Shown here in pieces: positions 48,992 to 56,726 of a stretch of DNA of 64,000 bases. The translations under genes and the position numbers were made by a program. How positions within the stretch are numbered: the first letter of the stretch is position 1; the number at the start of each line of letters is the position of its first letter. The DNA comes from Paenibacillus sp. JDR-2 (lineage in GTDB: Bacteria > Bacillota > Bacilli > Paenibacillales > Paenibacillaceae): positions 5,029,501 through 5,093,500 of the forward strand of contig NC_012914.1 in assembly GCF_000023585.1 (NCBI RefSeq), read 5' to 3'. The notes beneath the pieces were generated by a model. It did not search any database. It saw only the letters and a program-made list of their open reading frames with translations, and was not told where the DNA came from.

Positions 48992-49327
48992 TTAAAGAAG
49001 TTGTTCATGAATTACGACATATTTGCCGTAAGTTTTTGCGATTGTGCCGAGCATAACGACCATCGATTCGAGCAACAGCTGCACTTTGTCGTCAATTTCC
49101 TTATCCGGCTGCTCCGGAATGTCCGACGATAGCCAGCCATTCTTCATCACAGCAGGTAATTCCACCGTCGCCAAAGCCTCGATAGCGTTGACGGTTCCGA
49201 CCGAAACGGCCGACACCCCGGCGCAGATAATATCCTTGCCGCGGTCTGCATATTTAGCGTGTCCGGAGATCGCAAAAGATACAATCCGTCTGTCAGCGGC
49301 TCTACGTTTCACTGTAACGGAAATCAT
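48992..49327 (-). CDS. prp: Ribosomal-processing cysteine protease Prp
   Basis: A 111-residue protein of the YsxB family. The catalytic His lies in FAISGHAKYA and the Cys in DIICAGVSAVS. It removes the N-terminal extension of bL27, whose gene is directly downstream. The gene order rplU-prp-rpmA is standard in Bacillota. The start ATG at 49327 lies 12 bases after the rplU stop. Confidence 0.97.
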   Translation of the reverse strand: MISVTVKRRAADRRIVSFAISGHAKYADRGKDIICAGVSAVSVGTVNAIEALATVELPAVMKNGWLSSDIPEQPDKEIDDKVQLLLESMVVMLGTIAKTYGKYVVIHEQLL

Positions 49328-49339
49328 AAGAAAGTCCTC

Positions 49340-49651
49340 TTACGCTTGGATTTTCTCGATTGTTACTTTAGTGAACGGTTGACGATGACCTTGCTTGCGG
49401 CGGTAGTTCTTTTTGGCTTTGTATTTGTAAACGATGATCTTTTGGCCTTTACCTTGTTTCTCGACTTTGCCGGAAACCGTAGCGCCGGAAACAACTGGAG
49501 TACCAGTTACGAGACCTTCGCCGTTAGATACTGCCAATACACGATCAAACGTTACGCTTTCGCCTTCAGTTACGTTCAGTTTTTCGATGTAGATTACATC
49601 GCCCTCTTGAACTTTGTATTGCTTGCCGCCAGTTTCGATAATTGCGAACAT
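49340..49651 (-). CDS. rplU: 50S ribosomal protein bL21
   Basis: A 103-residue bL21. MFAIIETGGKQYKVQEGD is the family start; ATG 49651 has AAGGAGG nine bases upstream, so the open frame reaching 49750 is only leader RNA. The C-terminal KAKKNYRRKQGHRQPFT is typical. It heads the rplU-prp-rpmA operon. Confidence 0.98.
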   Translation of the reverse strand: MFAIIETGGKQYKVQEGDVIYIEKLNVTEGESVTFDRVLAVSNGEGLVTGTPVVSGATVSGKVEKQGKGQKIIVYKYKAKKNYRRKQGHRQPFTKVTIEKIQA

Positions 49652-49775
49652 GAGTTGCACCTCCTTATTGTCGAAGACTCGCCTAATCCAGGTGGCTGCA
49701 GCAAAAGCTGCCGCGCTTATACCCGATTGGAGCGGTTCATGCATGTCCACACAGTTATAGGATGAGACATACTAG
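49652..49775 (-). promoter_or_regulatory. Structured 5' leader of rplU (L21 leader-like)
   Basis: The 124-base leader between promoter and start can form a hairpin with GCAGC/GCTGC arms around TTTT and a larger pairing of CCGC and GCGG around it. It ends at the rplU ribosome-binding site. Leaders of rplU in Bacillota commonly hold the L21 leader motif; assignment here rests on position and structure, not on a covariance search. Confidence 0.55.
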
Positions 49776-49778
49776 AAC

Positions 49779-49807
49779 ATTCTAGCACACTATGCCTAAC
49801 CAATCAA
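49779..49807 (-). promoter_or_regulatory. Sigma-A promoter of rplU-prp-rpmA
   Basis: On the minus strand TTGATT (49802-49807) and TAGAAT (49779-49784) are separated by 17 bases, just downstream of the RNase gene. Confidence 0.82.
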
Positions 49808-49814
49808 CTATTAC

Positions 49815-51065
49815 CTAGGAATGAATCGAAGATTTCTTTCCTGTGCCGCCGCATGCCGGGCATCGCTCCGTTAATTGCCGCGCGGCATTGTCCCGGGCTT
49901 TCCGCCTCGTCAATTCAAGAAGTCCAAGTCTTGTCCAGCCAAACACCGTGCATTTGGTCCGGTCCTTCTTCGCCCAATCCGACAGTCTGGCCATAACCTT
50001 CTCCCGGTTGGATTCATTTTCCATATCAATAAAATCAATAACGATAATGCCGCCAACGTCGCGAATCCGGAGCAACCTTGCTATCTCATCCGCCGCTTCC
50101 ATATTTGTCTTGAATACCGTATCTTCAAGTCCTGTAGCGCCAATGTATTTTGCCGTATTTACGTCAATAACGGTTAAGGCCTCCGTCTCATCCCATACGA
50201 GTGAGCCGCCGCTCTCCAGACGGATGCGGGACGAAAAGGCTGCCTCAATCTGATCGGTTACCCCAAATCGGTCGAACAAAGAAACCTTTTCCTTACGTGC
50301 TTCAAACAGCTTCAACCGTCCGGCAAGATGCGGAGTCATCTCCTTCAGAAGAGAAACCGCTTCACTGTAACGGGAAGGATCGTCCAGCCATACCTCATCC
50401 ATATCGTCCGTCAGCGTATCTCTTACCGCCCGCCGCAGCAACCCCGCCTCGCGGTGCAGCTCCGCAGGCGCCTTGGCATGATCGGCACGCTGCAGAACGC
50501 TTGTCCACAGCTGACGCAGCTGATCAACGTCGGCTCCAAGCGATTCCTCGCATTCGCCTTCCGCCGCAGTACGCATAATAATGCCTTCTTCGCCTTGCCT
50601 CAGCCGCTCGCCAATCATCCGGATCCGCGATCGTTCGCTTTCGGCCATAATTTTCTTCGATACTCCGATATAACCGGCAATCGGCATGTAGACCAGCCAA
50701 CGGCCGGGCAGCGTAAAATGAGTCGTTACGCGGGCGCCTTTGCTGCCCATCGGTTCTTTCATCACTTGTACAACAAGCTCCTGCCCGGGTTTTACCAGCT
50801 CCGTGATAGAGGGTTTGTGCTCCGGCTGTTTCTCCAAATGCGGGTGCAGCAGATCATCTATGTATAGAAACGCGTTTTTTCCCAGACCGATATCTACGAA
50901 AGCGGCCTGCATGCCTGGCAGAACATTGACTACTCGTCCCTTGTATACATTACCGACTAATCCGCTGCTCTCTGACTGTTCCATAAAAAAATCGATAAGC
51001 CGACCGTCCATCAGCACGGCGGTCTGCAGCAGCTCGCCGTGTCCGTGCATTAACATCCGCTTCAT
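49815..51065 (-). CDS. rng: Rne/Rng-family endoribonuclease
   Basis: A 416-residue RNase of the E/G family. The S1 domain occupies about residues 30-120 (GNVYKGRVVNVLPGMQAAFVDIGLGKNAFLY, first part). The DNase-I-like catalytic part includes ALTVIDVNTAKYIG and GGIIVIDFIDMEN with the metal-binding acidic residues. The zinc-link CPACGGTG is at the C-terminus. It is slightly shorter than RNase G (about 490). B. subtilis lacks this enzyme and relies on RNase Y, so the presence is a Paenibacillaceae feature. It lies between spoIVFB and rplU. Confidence 0.94.
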   Translation of the reverse strand: MKRMLMHGHGELLQTAVLMDGRLIDFFMEQSESSGLVGNVYKGRVVNVLPGMQAAFVDIGLGKNAFLYIDDLLHPHLEKQPEHKPSITELVKPGQELVVQVMKEPMGSKGARVTTHFTLPGRWLVYMPIAGYIGVSKKIMAESERSRIRMIGERLRQGEEGIIMRTAAEGECEESLGADVDQLRQLWTSVLQRADHAKAPAELHREAGLLRRAVRDTLTDDMDEVWLDDPSRYSEAVSLLKEMTPHLAGRLKLFEARKEKVSLFDRFGVTDQIEAAFSSRIRLESGGSLVWDETEALTVIDVNTAKYIGATGLEDTVFKTNMEAADEIARLLRIRDVGGIIVIDFIDMENESNREKVMARLSDWAKKDRTKCTVFGWTRLGLLELTRRKARDNAARQLTERCPACGGTGKKSSIHS

Positions 51066-51149
51066 TCCCGAATATCAACCGCCTTACTTTTTGTCATCTA
51101 CTCTATTCTACACCAAGGCTCCTAAGCGAAAAAGTGGTCTATTTTACCT

Positions 51150-52031
51150 CTATCGAAAAAGTTCGATAACAGCCCGGTTCGGATCCGGCTCGGTCAAATA
51201 GCGGTCAACGATTTCTTTCTCGGGAACAACCTTGACGACTCGGCCTTCCAGCTCCATCAAATAAAAGAGATGGTACTGTTCACGCCATAATAGACGAACA
51301 ACACCAATAATTGGTTGCTTCAAATTTACAATTATTGGACGAGCCAGCGTGCCGCGGGAGATGGCACGGACGGCAACCCGGTCGCGGTGCATAAGGAAGC
51401 GGACAAACAAATACGGCATGTTGCGGTAGTACGTCCAATTCGTCATCAGAAGGAACAAGCCAACTACAAGCAGATTAAGCTGAATGCCGGCATCCGGTCG
51501 GAATGCGTTAGACAACGCATAGCCTATCATCAACATGCTAAGGCTAATGCTGATCCAGGAGGTCCACTTCATCATGGAATAGTAATTGAAGCCATAGCTG
51601 AAGGCAGCTTGCATCAGCTTGCCTCCGTCCAGCGGATAAATAGGCAGCAGGTTAAATAAGCCAATCATAAGATTTGCCTGCCACACATAAGCTGCCCATT
51701 CCGGATCCCACCAGCCCAACTGGCCGCAACCCCAAGCGGCTAGTCCCATCCATACATTTTGAAGAGGACCCGCGATGGCGATTAACGAATCCTGCTTGGC
51801 CGGAATGCTGCCTGCATCTTCAATCTCCGCAACGCCTCCAAAGGGAAGCAGCTTCACTTCCCGCACCGTCAAATCAAAGGCTCTTGCAACCACGACATGT
51901 CCAATCTCATGGACTAGCACGATCAGAAATAAAGTGAAGAGCTCGGCGAAATAACCGGTCACAACAGAACCAATCATGACAAGCACAAACAGCGGATGAA
52001 CGGACCAGCGGATCCCCTTCCATTTAATCAA
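51150..52031 (-). CDS. spoIVFB: Stage IV sporulation intramembrane metalloprotease SpoIVFB
   Basis: A 293-residue site-2-protease family M50B enzyme that cleaves pro-sigma-K. The zinc-binding HEIGH is in LIVLVHEIGHVVVARAF, and the second metal motif is in LLPIYPLDGGKLM. Membrane segments flank both. A C-terminal extension of about 90 residues (from MHRDRVAVRAISRG) follows the catalytic part, as in B. subtilis, where it binds substrate. It overlaps the SpoIVFA-like gene upstream by eight bases. Confidence 0.95.
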   Translation of the reverse strand: MIKWKGIRWSVHPLFVLVMIGSVVTGYFAELFTLFLIVLVHEIGHVVVARAFDLTVREVKLLPFGGVAEIEDAGSIPAKQDSLIAIAGPLQNVWMGLAAWGCGQLGWWDPEWAAYVWQANLMIGLFNLLPIYPLDGGKLMQAAFSYGFNYYSMMKWTSWISISLSMLMIGYALSNAFRPDAGIQLNLLVVGLFLLMTNWTYYRNMPYLFVRFLMHRDRVAVRAISRGTLARPIIVNLKQPIIGVVRLLWREQYHLFYLMELEGRVVKVVPEKEIVDRYLTEPDPNRAVIELFR

Positions 52032-53004
52032 TCGGAATCACGCCCACGGGATCGACGTATTGGTTATTTTGACGTATAGCAAAATAAAGAAGACTTGGCT
52101 CCTCGCTTGCGGTTTCTTTCAATGTCCCGATTCCGTCGCCCGCTTCCACCCAATCATTTTGTTTAACGTTCGCAGCCCCCAGCTTGCCATACACGGAATC
52201 ACGGCCGTTCGCATGCTCAATCACAACCGTAAAGCCGCTGCCGTTCTCTGCCTCCGATACAACCAGGACTCTGCCCGTCTCGATGGCCGATACCTCTTCC
52301 TTGGACGTGCCAGCCAGCTCAACTCCGTTCAAGAGCTCGGCAAAGGTGCGGACGATAGCGCCGCTGGGAAGCGGAGACACAACAGGCAATTCCACTGAAC
52401 CGTTAGCGGATTCGGCTTCTTTCGTATTATGGTTGAAAATCGGGATAAAAGACGGCGCGCCGGCAAAAGTCTCCTTGTACCAGGTCGCAACAGCCGTAAA
52501 GTCCATTTCATCCGTTAAAGCGTTTTTGACGATGGTTTGCCCCTTCTGCGCAAGCGGCGATTCATTGTGAAAAACACCCCAGATCGCGGCAAACAGAAGT
52601 GCGGCTATAATGACTTTCCATTTCAGTTCGCTGCGGAAAAAGGGCCTGCGGCCGCCGCCTTCGTTAATCGACTCGTAAATCGAAGCGATATCGCCTCCAT
52701 GGCGGCCGTTTTTCCCATCACCGGACTCCCAGCCCAGCCATGGATGCGGATTGGTTTTCCACAGCTTCTCCGGGTCAAGCTCGTCCCCGCCGCCCGTATC
52801 CATATGATAGGGCACAGGCAAAAAGGACTGCTCCTCGTACCTCGGATTCTGTTTTTCCTTAACCGGCCGTACCTTGGCCGGCATGACCTGCTGCTCCTGT
52901 TTACGCTCCTGCTGCTGCCACAGCTTGGCCTGCCTTTCCTGCTGCTCCAGCAGCTGTCTGATTTTCTCCTGACGCCGCTCTCTGATACCGTCTTTTTTAC
53001 TCAT
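52024..53004 (-). CDS. spoIVFA: SpoIVFA-like protein with degenerate M23 domain
   Basis: A 326-residue protein that should inhibit and anchor SpoIVFB. A charged, coiled N-terminal part (RERRQEKIRQLLEQQERQAK) precedes one membrane segment (about residues 150-166) and a C-terminal LytM/M23 fold. The M23 zinc ligands are lost: VIEHANGRDSVYGKL lacks the second His of the usual HxH, and the region of the HxxxD motif reads LNGVELAG. This fits a non-enzymatic regulator. The ATG at 53004 has GGGAGG eight bases upstream. Operon with spoIVFB; in B. subtilis it is sigma-E controlled. Confidence 0.9.
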   Translation of the reverse strand: MSKKDGIRERRQEKIRQLLEQQERQAKLWQQQERKQEQQVMPAKVRPVKEKQNPRYEEQSFLPVPYHMDTGGGDELDPEKLWKTNPHPWLGWESGDGKNGRHGGDIASIYESINEGGGRRPFFRSELKWKVIIAALLFAAIWGVFHNESPLAQKGQTIVKNALTDEMDFTAVATWYKETFAGAPSFIPIFNHNTKEAESANGSVELPVVSPLPSGAIVRTFAELLNGVELAGTSKEEVSAIETGRVLVVSEAENGSGFTVVIEHANGRDSVYGKLGAANVKQNDWVEAGDGIGTLKETASEEPSLLYFAIRQNNQYVDPVGVIPID

Positions 53005-53113
53005 CGAATAGCCTCCCTCTCGCAAGACAAGCCGGCTGCCATTGGCGCAGCCCACATTTCCTTTCTACATAAATATGTGGCCAAGCTGACAAGTATGCTG
53101 CGCCAGAAACTGC

Positions 53114-53229
53114 GCAGTTGAATGTTCTTCGATCGCTGTTGTTCCCGGATTCCTTGAATTTACTGGTCAATGGTTGGAATCCGGTGAACAAAGGCGAGCG
53201 CTGCCGCTTCTTCAGAATCATTCAACTGC
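53114..53229 (+). repeat. Long imperfect palindrome, copy C of the hairpin repeat
   Basis: Outer arms GCAGTTGAATG (53114-53124) and CATTCAACTGC (53219-53229) pair perfectly. Apical arms CCGGATTCC (53145-53153) and GGAATCCGG (53176-53184) also pair perfectly. Internal sequence TTCTTCGATCGC and GCTGCCGCTTCTTCAGAAT match copy B read in the opposite orientation. Confidence 0.82.
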
Positions 53230-53250
53230 TCCGTTTTAGCTTGAGGGCCG

Positions 53251-53281
53251 AAAAAAGCCGAGCAGGTTTATGTCTGCTCGG
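53251..53281 (-). terminator. Intrinsic terminator between the two hairpin repeats
   Basis: On the minus strand CCGAGCAG pairs perfectly with CTGCTCGG around an 8-base loop and is followed by CTTTTTTC. It lies about 210 bases downstream of the rodA terminator, so it is either a backup or ends another transcript. Confidence 0.75.
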
Positions 53282-53299
53282 ACATGGCGGTTTCTTCAC

Positions 53300-53328
53300 G
53301 AGCTGGGCGAAAGGCTTCAGCTCTTTTT
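53300..53328 (+). terminator. Plus-strand terminator-like hairpin without a matching gene
   Basis: GAGCTG (53300-53305) pairs with CAGCTC (53318-53323) around a 12-base loop and is followed by TTTTT. No plus-strand gene lies upstream; the only upstream structure on that strand is hairpin copy C. Confidence 0.4.
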
Positions 53329-53355
53329 GAGATGCAGGTTAAGGGCAAGGGCGGA

Positions 53356-53468
53356 GCATCAAATGATTCTGTAGAAGCGTTAGCGGTCGCTTTTGCGAGG
53401 GGATTCCAATCTGATTGGAATAGTTCAAGGAATCCCCGAGCAATGGCGATCGGAAGAACATTTGATGC
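53356..53468 (-). repeat. Long imperfect palindrome, copy B of the hairpin repeat
   Basis: Outer arms GCATCAAATG (53356-53365) and CATTTGATGC (53459-53468) pair perfectly, as do apical arms GGGGATTCC (53399-53407) and GGAATCCCC (53429-53437). Read on the minus strand it aligns with copy C nearly throughout (TTCTTCCGATCGCCATTGCT against TTCTTCGATCGCTGTTGTT). Both arms differ from copy C in a complementary way, so pairing is conserved. Confidence 0.82.
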
Positions 53469-53493
53469 GCAGCGCGGCCTATTTACCTGTAAA

Positions 53494-53520
53494 ACAAAAA
53501 AGCTGGCCTATTCGGCCAGC
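53494..53520 (-). terminator. Terminator overlapping the rodA stop codon
   Basis: On the minus strand AGCTGGCC pairs perfectly with GGCCAGCT around GAATA, with T-rich sequence after it. The rodA TAG lies within the loop. Confidence 0.9.
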
Positions 53521-54656
53521 TCGTACTTCTCTTGGTGGGCGTTAATACTAAACAAAATACCGACACACAGCATGTTGAGCAGGAGCGAGGTACCGCCGTA
53601 GCTGATGAAAGGCAGCGTAATCCCCGTGATCGGCATAAGCCCGATCATCATGCCGATATTTTGAAATATCTGAAAGACGTACATGGAGGCGATCCCGATA
53701 ACGATAAACGCAGCCCGATTATCATAACATCGGAAGGCGATAAGTATCATCCTGTATATCAATAGGAAGTACAGCAGCAGCAGGATCGCCGAGCCCTGGA
53801 AGCCAAACTCCTCCCCGATTACGACAAAGATCGAATCGGAATAAGGATAGGGAATGAACTTCCCGTTAATCATGTCGCCCTGCAAATAGCCGTCGCCGCT
53901 GAGGCCGCCGGAACCGATCGCTATCTTGGCATTTTCCGACTGATGCTTGTCATCGGATGATGCCTGGCTAGGGTCCAGGAACGTATTGATCCGTTTGTAC
54001 CAGTGTTCCTTATGATGGTCCTTCAGGTAAGTCTCAATCTCGGTGTTAAACATGGAAAACAAGGAGATAGACAATACGACCGCCGCAACAACCGCGGTCA
54101 ATCCAACAAGCACATGGGTATACTTGACGTTGCCGATCCAGAGCATTCCCAAGACGATAACAATGTAAATAATCGCGTTGCCAAGGTCAGGCTGAATCAT
54201 GACGAGTAGGAACGGCAGAAATGCAAAGGCCGCAATCGGTAGCAAGTCCTCGATAAAGGTTAACCGATCTCCCTGCCGACGGCCCATAATATAAGCAATA
54301 CCGATAATAATAATGATCTTCATAATCTCGGCAGGCTGAAACAAGAAGCCGCCCGGCAGTTTGAACCAACCGGACGCGCCGTTAATGTTTGCCCCAAAGA
54401 AGAAGACCGCTATAAGCAGCGCCACTCCGATACCGTATAAAACGTACCAGCTTTTCAGTAAGATGCGATAATCAAATACGGTAGCCATTATAGCTACTAA
54501 AAAACCGGCTATATAAAAGACGACTGTTTTCAGATCATAGTTGTGATAAAGCGGGTTGTTATGCGTAGCGCTTCTAACCAAAATGGTACTAATGCCCATC
54601 AGGCAGACCAGAATGGCTACGATGCCCCAGTCTATCTTTTTCAGCTTGTTTAGCAC
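53508..54656 (-). CDS. rodA: RodA/FtsW/SpoVE-family SEDS protein
   Basis: A 382-residue SEDS glycosyltransferase with about ten membrane segments. Diagnostic motifs are FQPAEIMKIIIIIG, MIQPDLGNAIIYI, and GLMPITGITLPFISYGGTSLL near the C-terminus. An extracellular loop includes IAIGSGGLSGDGYLQGDMINGKFIPYPYSDSIF (first part), characteristic of RodA-type proteins. Next to minD/minC/mreBCD it is best called RodA, the elongation polymerase partner of MreBCD. It is 7 bases downstream of minD. Confidence 0.94.
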   Translation of the reverse strand: MLNKLKKIDWGIVAILVCLMGISTILVRSATHNNPLYHNYDLKTVVFYIAGFLVAIMATVFDYRILLKSWYVLYGIGVALLIAVFFFGANINGASGWFKLPGGFLFQPAEIMKIIIIIGIAYIMGRRQGDRLTFIEDLLPIAAFAFLPFLLVMIQPDLGNAIIYIVIVLGMLWIGNVKYTHVLVGLTAVVAAVVLSISLFSMFNTEIETYLKDHHKEHWYKRINTFLDPSQASSDDKHQSENAKIAIGSGGLSGDGYLQGDMINGKFIPYPYSDSIFVVIGEEFGFQGSAILLLLYFLLIYRMILIAFRCYDNRAAFIVIGIASMYVFQIFQNIGMMIGLMPITGITLPFISYGGTSLLLNMLCVGILFSINAHQEKYELAE

Positions 54657-54663
54657 AAGGCAA

Positions 54664-55455
54664 TCATCCTATTCCAAGAAACTTGCGGAAACGTTTGAAG
54701 GCACCGGCCTTCTCATCGAGCAGCATTAGCGGAACCATATCGCCCAGGATCCGGCGCGCAATATTGCGGTAAGCAATAGCAGCCCGCGAAGAGGGATCCA
54801 TTACCGTTGGTTCTCCGGAATTGGCAGCCTTGATGACCTTCTCGTCATCAGGGACAATACCAAGCAAATCAACGGCAAGCACCTGGCAAATTTCGTCAAT
54901 ATCTAGCATTTCGCCGTTCTTCACCATGTTCTGGCGAATCCGGTTAATAATAATTTTGGACGGAATCTGCTCTTTCTCGAGCAATCCGATAACACGGTCA
55001 GCATCGCGGACCGCTGCATTCTCCGGCGTTGTTACAACGATCGCACGATCCGCGCCTGCAATCGCGTTACGGAAGCCATGCTCTATGCCTGCCGGACAAT
55101 CAATGATTACGTAATCGAAATCCTTCTTAAGCTCGAGCACCATATCCCGGACTTGCTCCGGCGATACGTCCTGTTTATCCTTTGTTTGGGCAGCAGGCAG
55201 CATATACAGTTCTTCAAAGCGCTTGTCTTTAATCAAAGCCTGATTAAGCCGGCAGCGTCCTTCAGCTACATCTATCAGGTCATAAATAATTCGATTCTCA
55301 AGTCCCATTACAACATCCAAATTACGCAATCCGATGTCGGTATCGACCATACAAACCTTTTTGCCAAGCAAAGCAAGTGCCGTACCTAAATTAGCCGAGG
55401 TCGTCGTTTTACCGACTCCACCTTTGCCTGATGTTACAACAATCGCCTCTCCCAT
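54664..55455 (-). CDS. minD: Septum site-determining ATPase MinD
   Basis: A 263-residue ParA/MinD ATPase. The deviant Walker A is TSGKGGVGKTTTSANLG near the N-terminus; DTDIGLRNLDVVMGLENR and VIIDCPAGIEHGF follow. The C-terminal membrane-targeting helix ends KRFRKFLGIG. It recruits MinC to the membrane to prevent division near the poles. It is 13 bases downstream of minC, the order known in B. subtilis (minC-minD). Confidence 0.97.
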   Translation of the reverse strand: MGEAIVVTSGKGGVGKTTTSANLGTALALLGKKVCMVDTDIGLRNLDVVMGLENRIIYDLIDVAEGRCRLNQALIKDKRFEELYMLPAAQTKDKQDVSPEQVRDMVLELKKDFDYVIIDCPAGIEHGFRNAIAGADRAIVVTTPENAAVRDADRVIGLLEKEQIPSKIIINRIRQNMVKNGEMLDIDEICQVLAVDLLGIVPDDEKVIKAANSGEPTVMDPSSRAAIAYRNIARRILGDMVPLMLLDEKAGAFKRFRKFLGIG

Positions 55456-55468
55456 GCATGAACACCCC

Positions 55469-56125
55469 TTATACCTTAATCGGATTATTGCGTAAACGGA
55501 ATAATTGCGTCATTTTGTCAATCTGCATGTTTCCCTCATACAAATAAGCGAATTCCATGGCTGCATCCCCGGACATCCATTCCTCCGGAGGACGGCTGAT
55601 GACATCGGCAATTCGAAGCTGGGTTGGACGCATAAGCGAAGCGGCGATAATGACATCCGGCCGGCCGTTTACGCCTGCATGGGCGACACCTCTCAGTGCG
55701 CCCATTACGTATATATCTCCGCTGCACAGGATTGTACCGCCCGGATTGACATCCCCGGCTAGCAGCAGGTCACCGTCATGCTCAATTGTTTGGCCGGAAC
55801 GGACAATTCCCGTTATAACATGAGGGCCGGCGGGAGCCGTATTCGCTCCATCCTGCCCCGCAGAGGACGATTCAATCGACTGGACCATTAAATTGCCCTG
55901 CGAGCGAATGACCGATTTGATCCGTTCCTTATCATCCTCGCCAAGCTGCCTTGCCCCAAGTTTCACATGCACGTGAACGAGCGGGCCGGTCAGCAGCTGC
56001 TGATGCGTTTTCTCCAACTTATACTGCAGCTCGTCAAGCAAAACTGCGAATTCGCACTTATCGTCGAGAAGGAACACGAGACCTTCCTTGACACCTTTAA
56101 TCATAATATGCTGCTTCTCGGTCAC
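55469..56125 (-). CDS. minC: Septum site-determining protein MinC
   Basis: A 218-residue FtsZ-assembly inhibitor. The N-terminal domain (about 1-100) is typical and the C-terminal beta-helix carries VRSGQTIEHDGDLLLAGDVN and GALRGVAHAG, the MinD-binding surface (RSGQ). It sits 66 bases after mreD and directly before minD. Confidence 0.96.
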   Translation of the reverse strand: MTEKQHIMIKGVKEGLVFLLDDKCEFAVLLDELQYKLEKTHQQLLTGPLVHVHVKLGARQLGEDDKERIKSVIRSQGNLMVQSIESSSAGQDGANTAPAGPHVITGIVRSGQTIEHDGDLLLAGDVNPGGTILCSGDIYVMGALRGVAHAGVNGRPDVIIAASLMRPTQLRIADVISRPPEEWMSGDAAMEFAYLYEGNMQIDKMTQLFRLRNNPIKV

Positions 56126-56191
56126 GTCTGTCCCTCCCCAACGTAATCCATTCTTTTCGCGGTGTGCAAATTCCTGCTTTCTGCCTATAAA

Positions 56192-56725
56192 TTATTCTTC
56201 ATCCGAATCCGGATTCAGCTTCAAATGGCTTTCGAAAAGACGCCTTGCCGGTACGTAAACCGCCAGCGCAAAGACCAGTTGAAGGAACAGGCTTGGCAAA
56301 ATATGATCCATTAGCGCCCAGGCATACGTTTCTTTCGTAATCCGGAAAACCATATTTACGAAATACACAATCGTGTCGTATAAAATAGAGCCGAGGCCGA
56401 CCACGGACAACGCCGTGAGCAGCGTGCTGCGCCGGCGCTCCAGCAGTACGCCGGTGTAGTATCCGATAAGTCCCATGGAAAAGGCGTTAACACCCATTAA
56501 ATGTCCGAAGTAGATGATATCCTGCAGAAATCCAAAGCTTATTCCGAAAAATAAAGCCCGGTGCCGCCCGCTGTATAAGGCAGAAAAAACAACAAAAACG
56601 AACATAAAATGAGGTACGATTCTTCCCGTCAGCTCAATCGGAATAAGCCAAGGCATTATGGCGCCCTCTACGATAAACAAGAGCAGCATGACAAGAATAA
56701 GCCGGTTGATGCCTTTATCGCCCAT
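56192..56725 (-). CDS. mreD: Rod shape-determining protein MreD
   Basis: A 177-residue protein with five to six membrane segments (LILVMLLLFIVEGAIMPWLI, LFFGISFGFLQDIIYFGHLM and LFLQLVFALAVYVPARRL). It bridges MreB/MreC to the cell-wall machinery. A longer version starts nine bases earlier inside the mreC end; ATG 56725 has GGGAG about nine bases away and is preferred. Confidence 0.92.
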   Translation of the reverse strand: MGDKGINRLILVMLLLFIVEGAIMPWLIPIELTGRIVPHFMFVFVVFSALYSGRHRALFFGISFGFLQDIIYFGHLMGVNAFSMGLIGYYTGVLLERRRSTLLTALSVVGLGSILYDTIVYFVNMVFRITKETYAWALMDHILPSLFLQLVFALAVYVPARRLFESHLKLNPDSDEE

Positions 56726-56726
56726 C

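Larger units (their letters stand above)
53005..53507. other. Repeat-rich intergenic region between spoIVFA and rodA
   Basis: The 503 bases hold two inverted copies of a long hairpin repeat (53114-53229 and 53356-53468), two minus-strand terminators (53251-53281 and 53494-53520) and a plus-strand terminator-like hairpin (53300-53328). I see no convincing protein-coding gene. Open frames on the plus strand across 53118-53601 run through these palindromes and lack ribosome-binding sites. Confidence 0.75.

Noticed and set aside
53118..53601. Small plus-strand coding frames across the repeats
   Set aside because: They run through both palindromes and a terminator, lack ribosome-binding sites and have no domain similarity that I can see.
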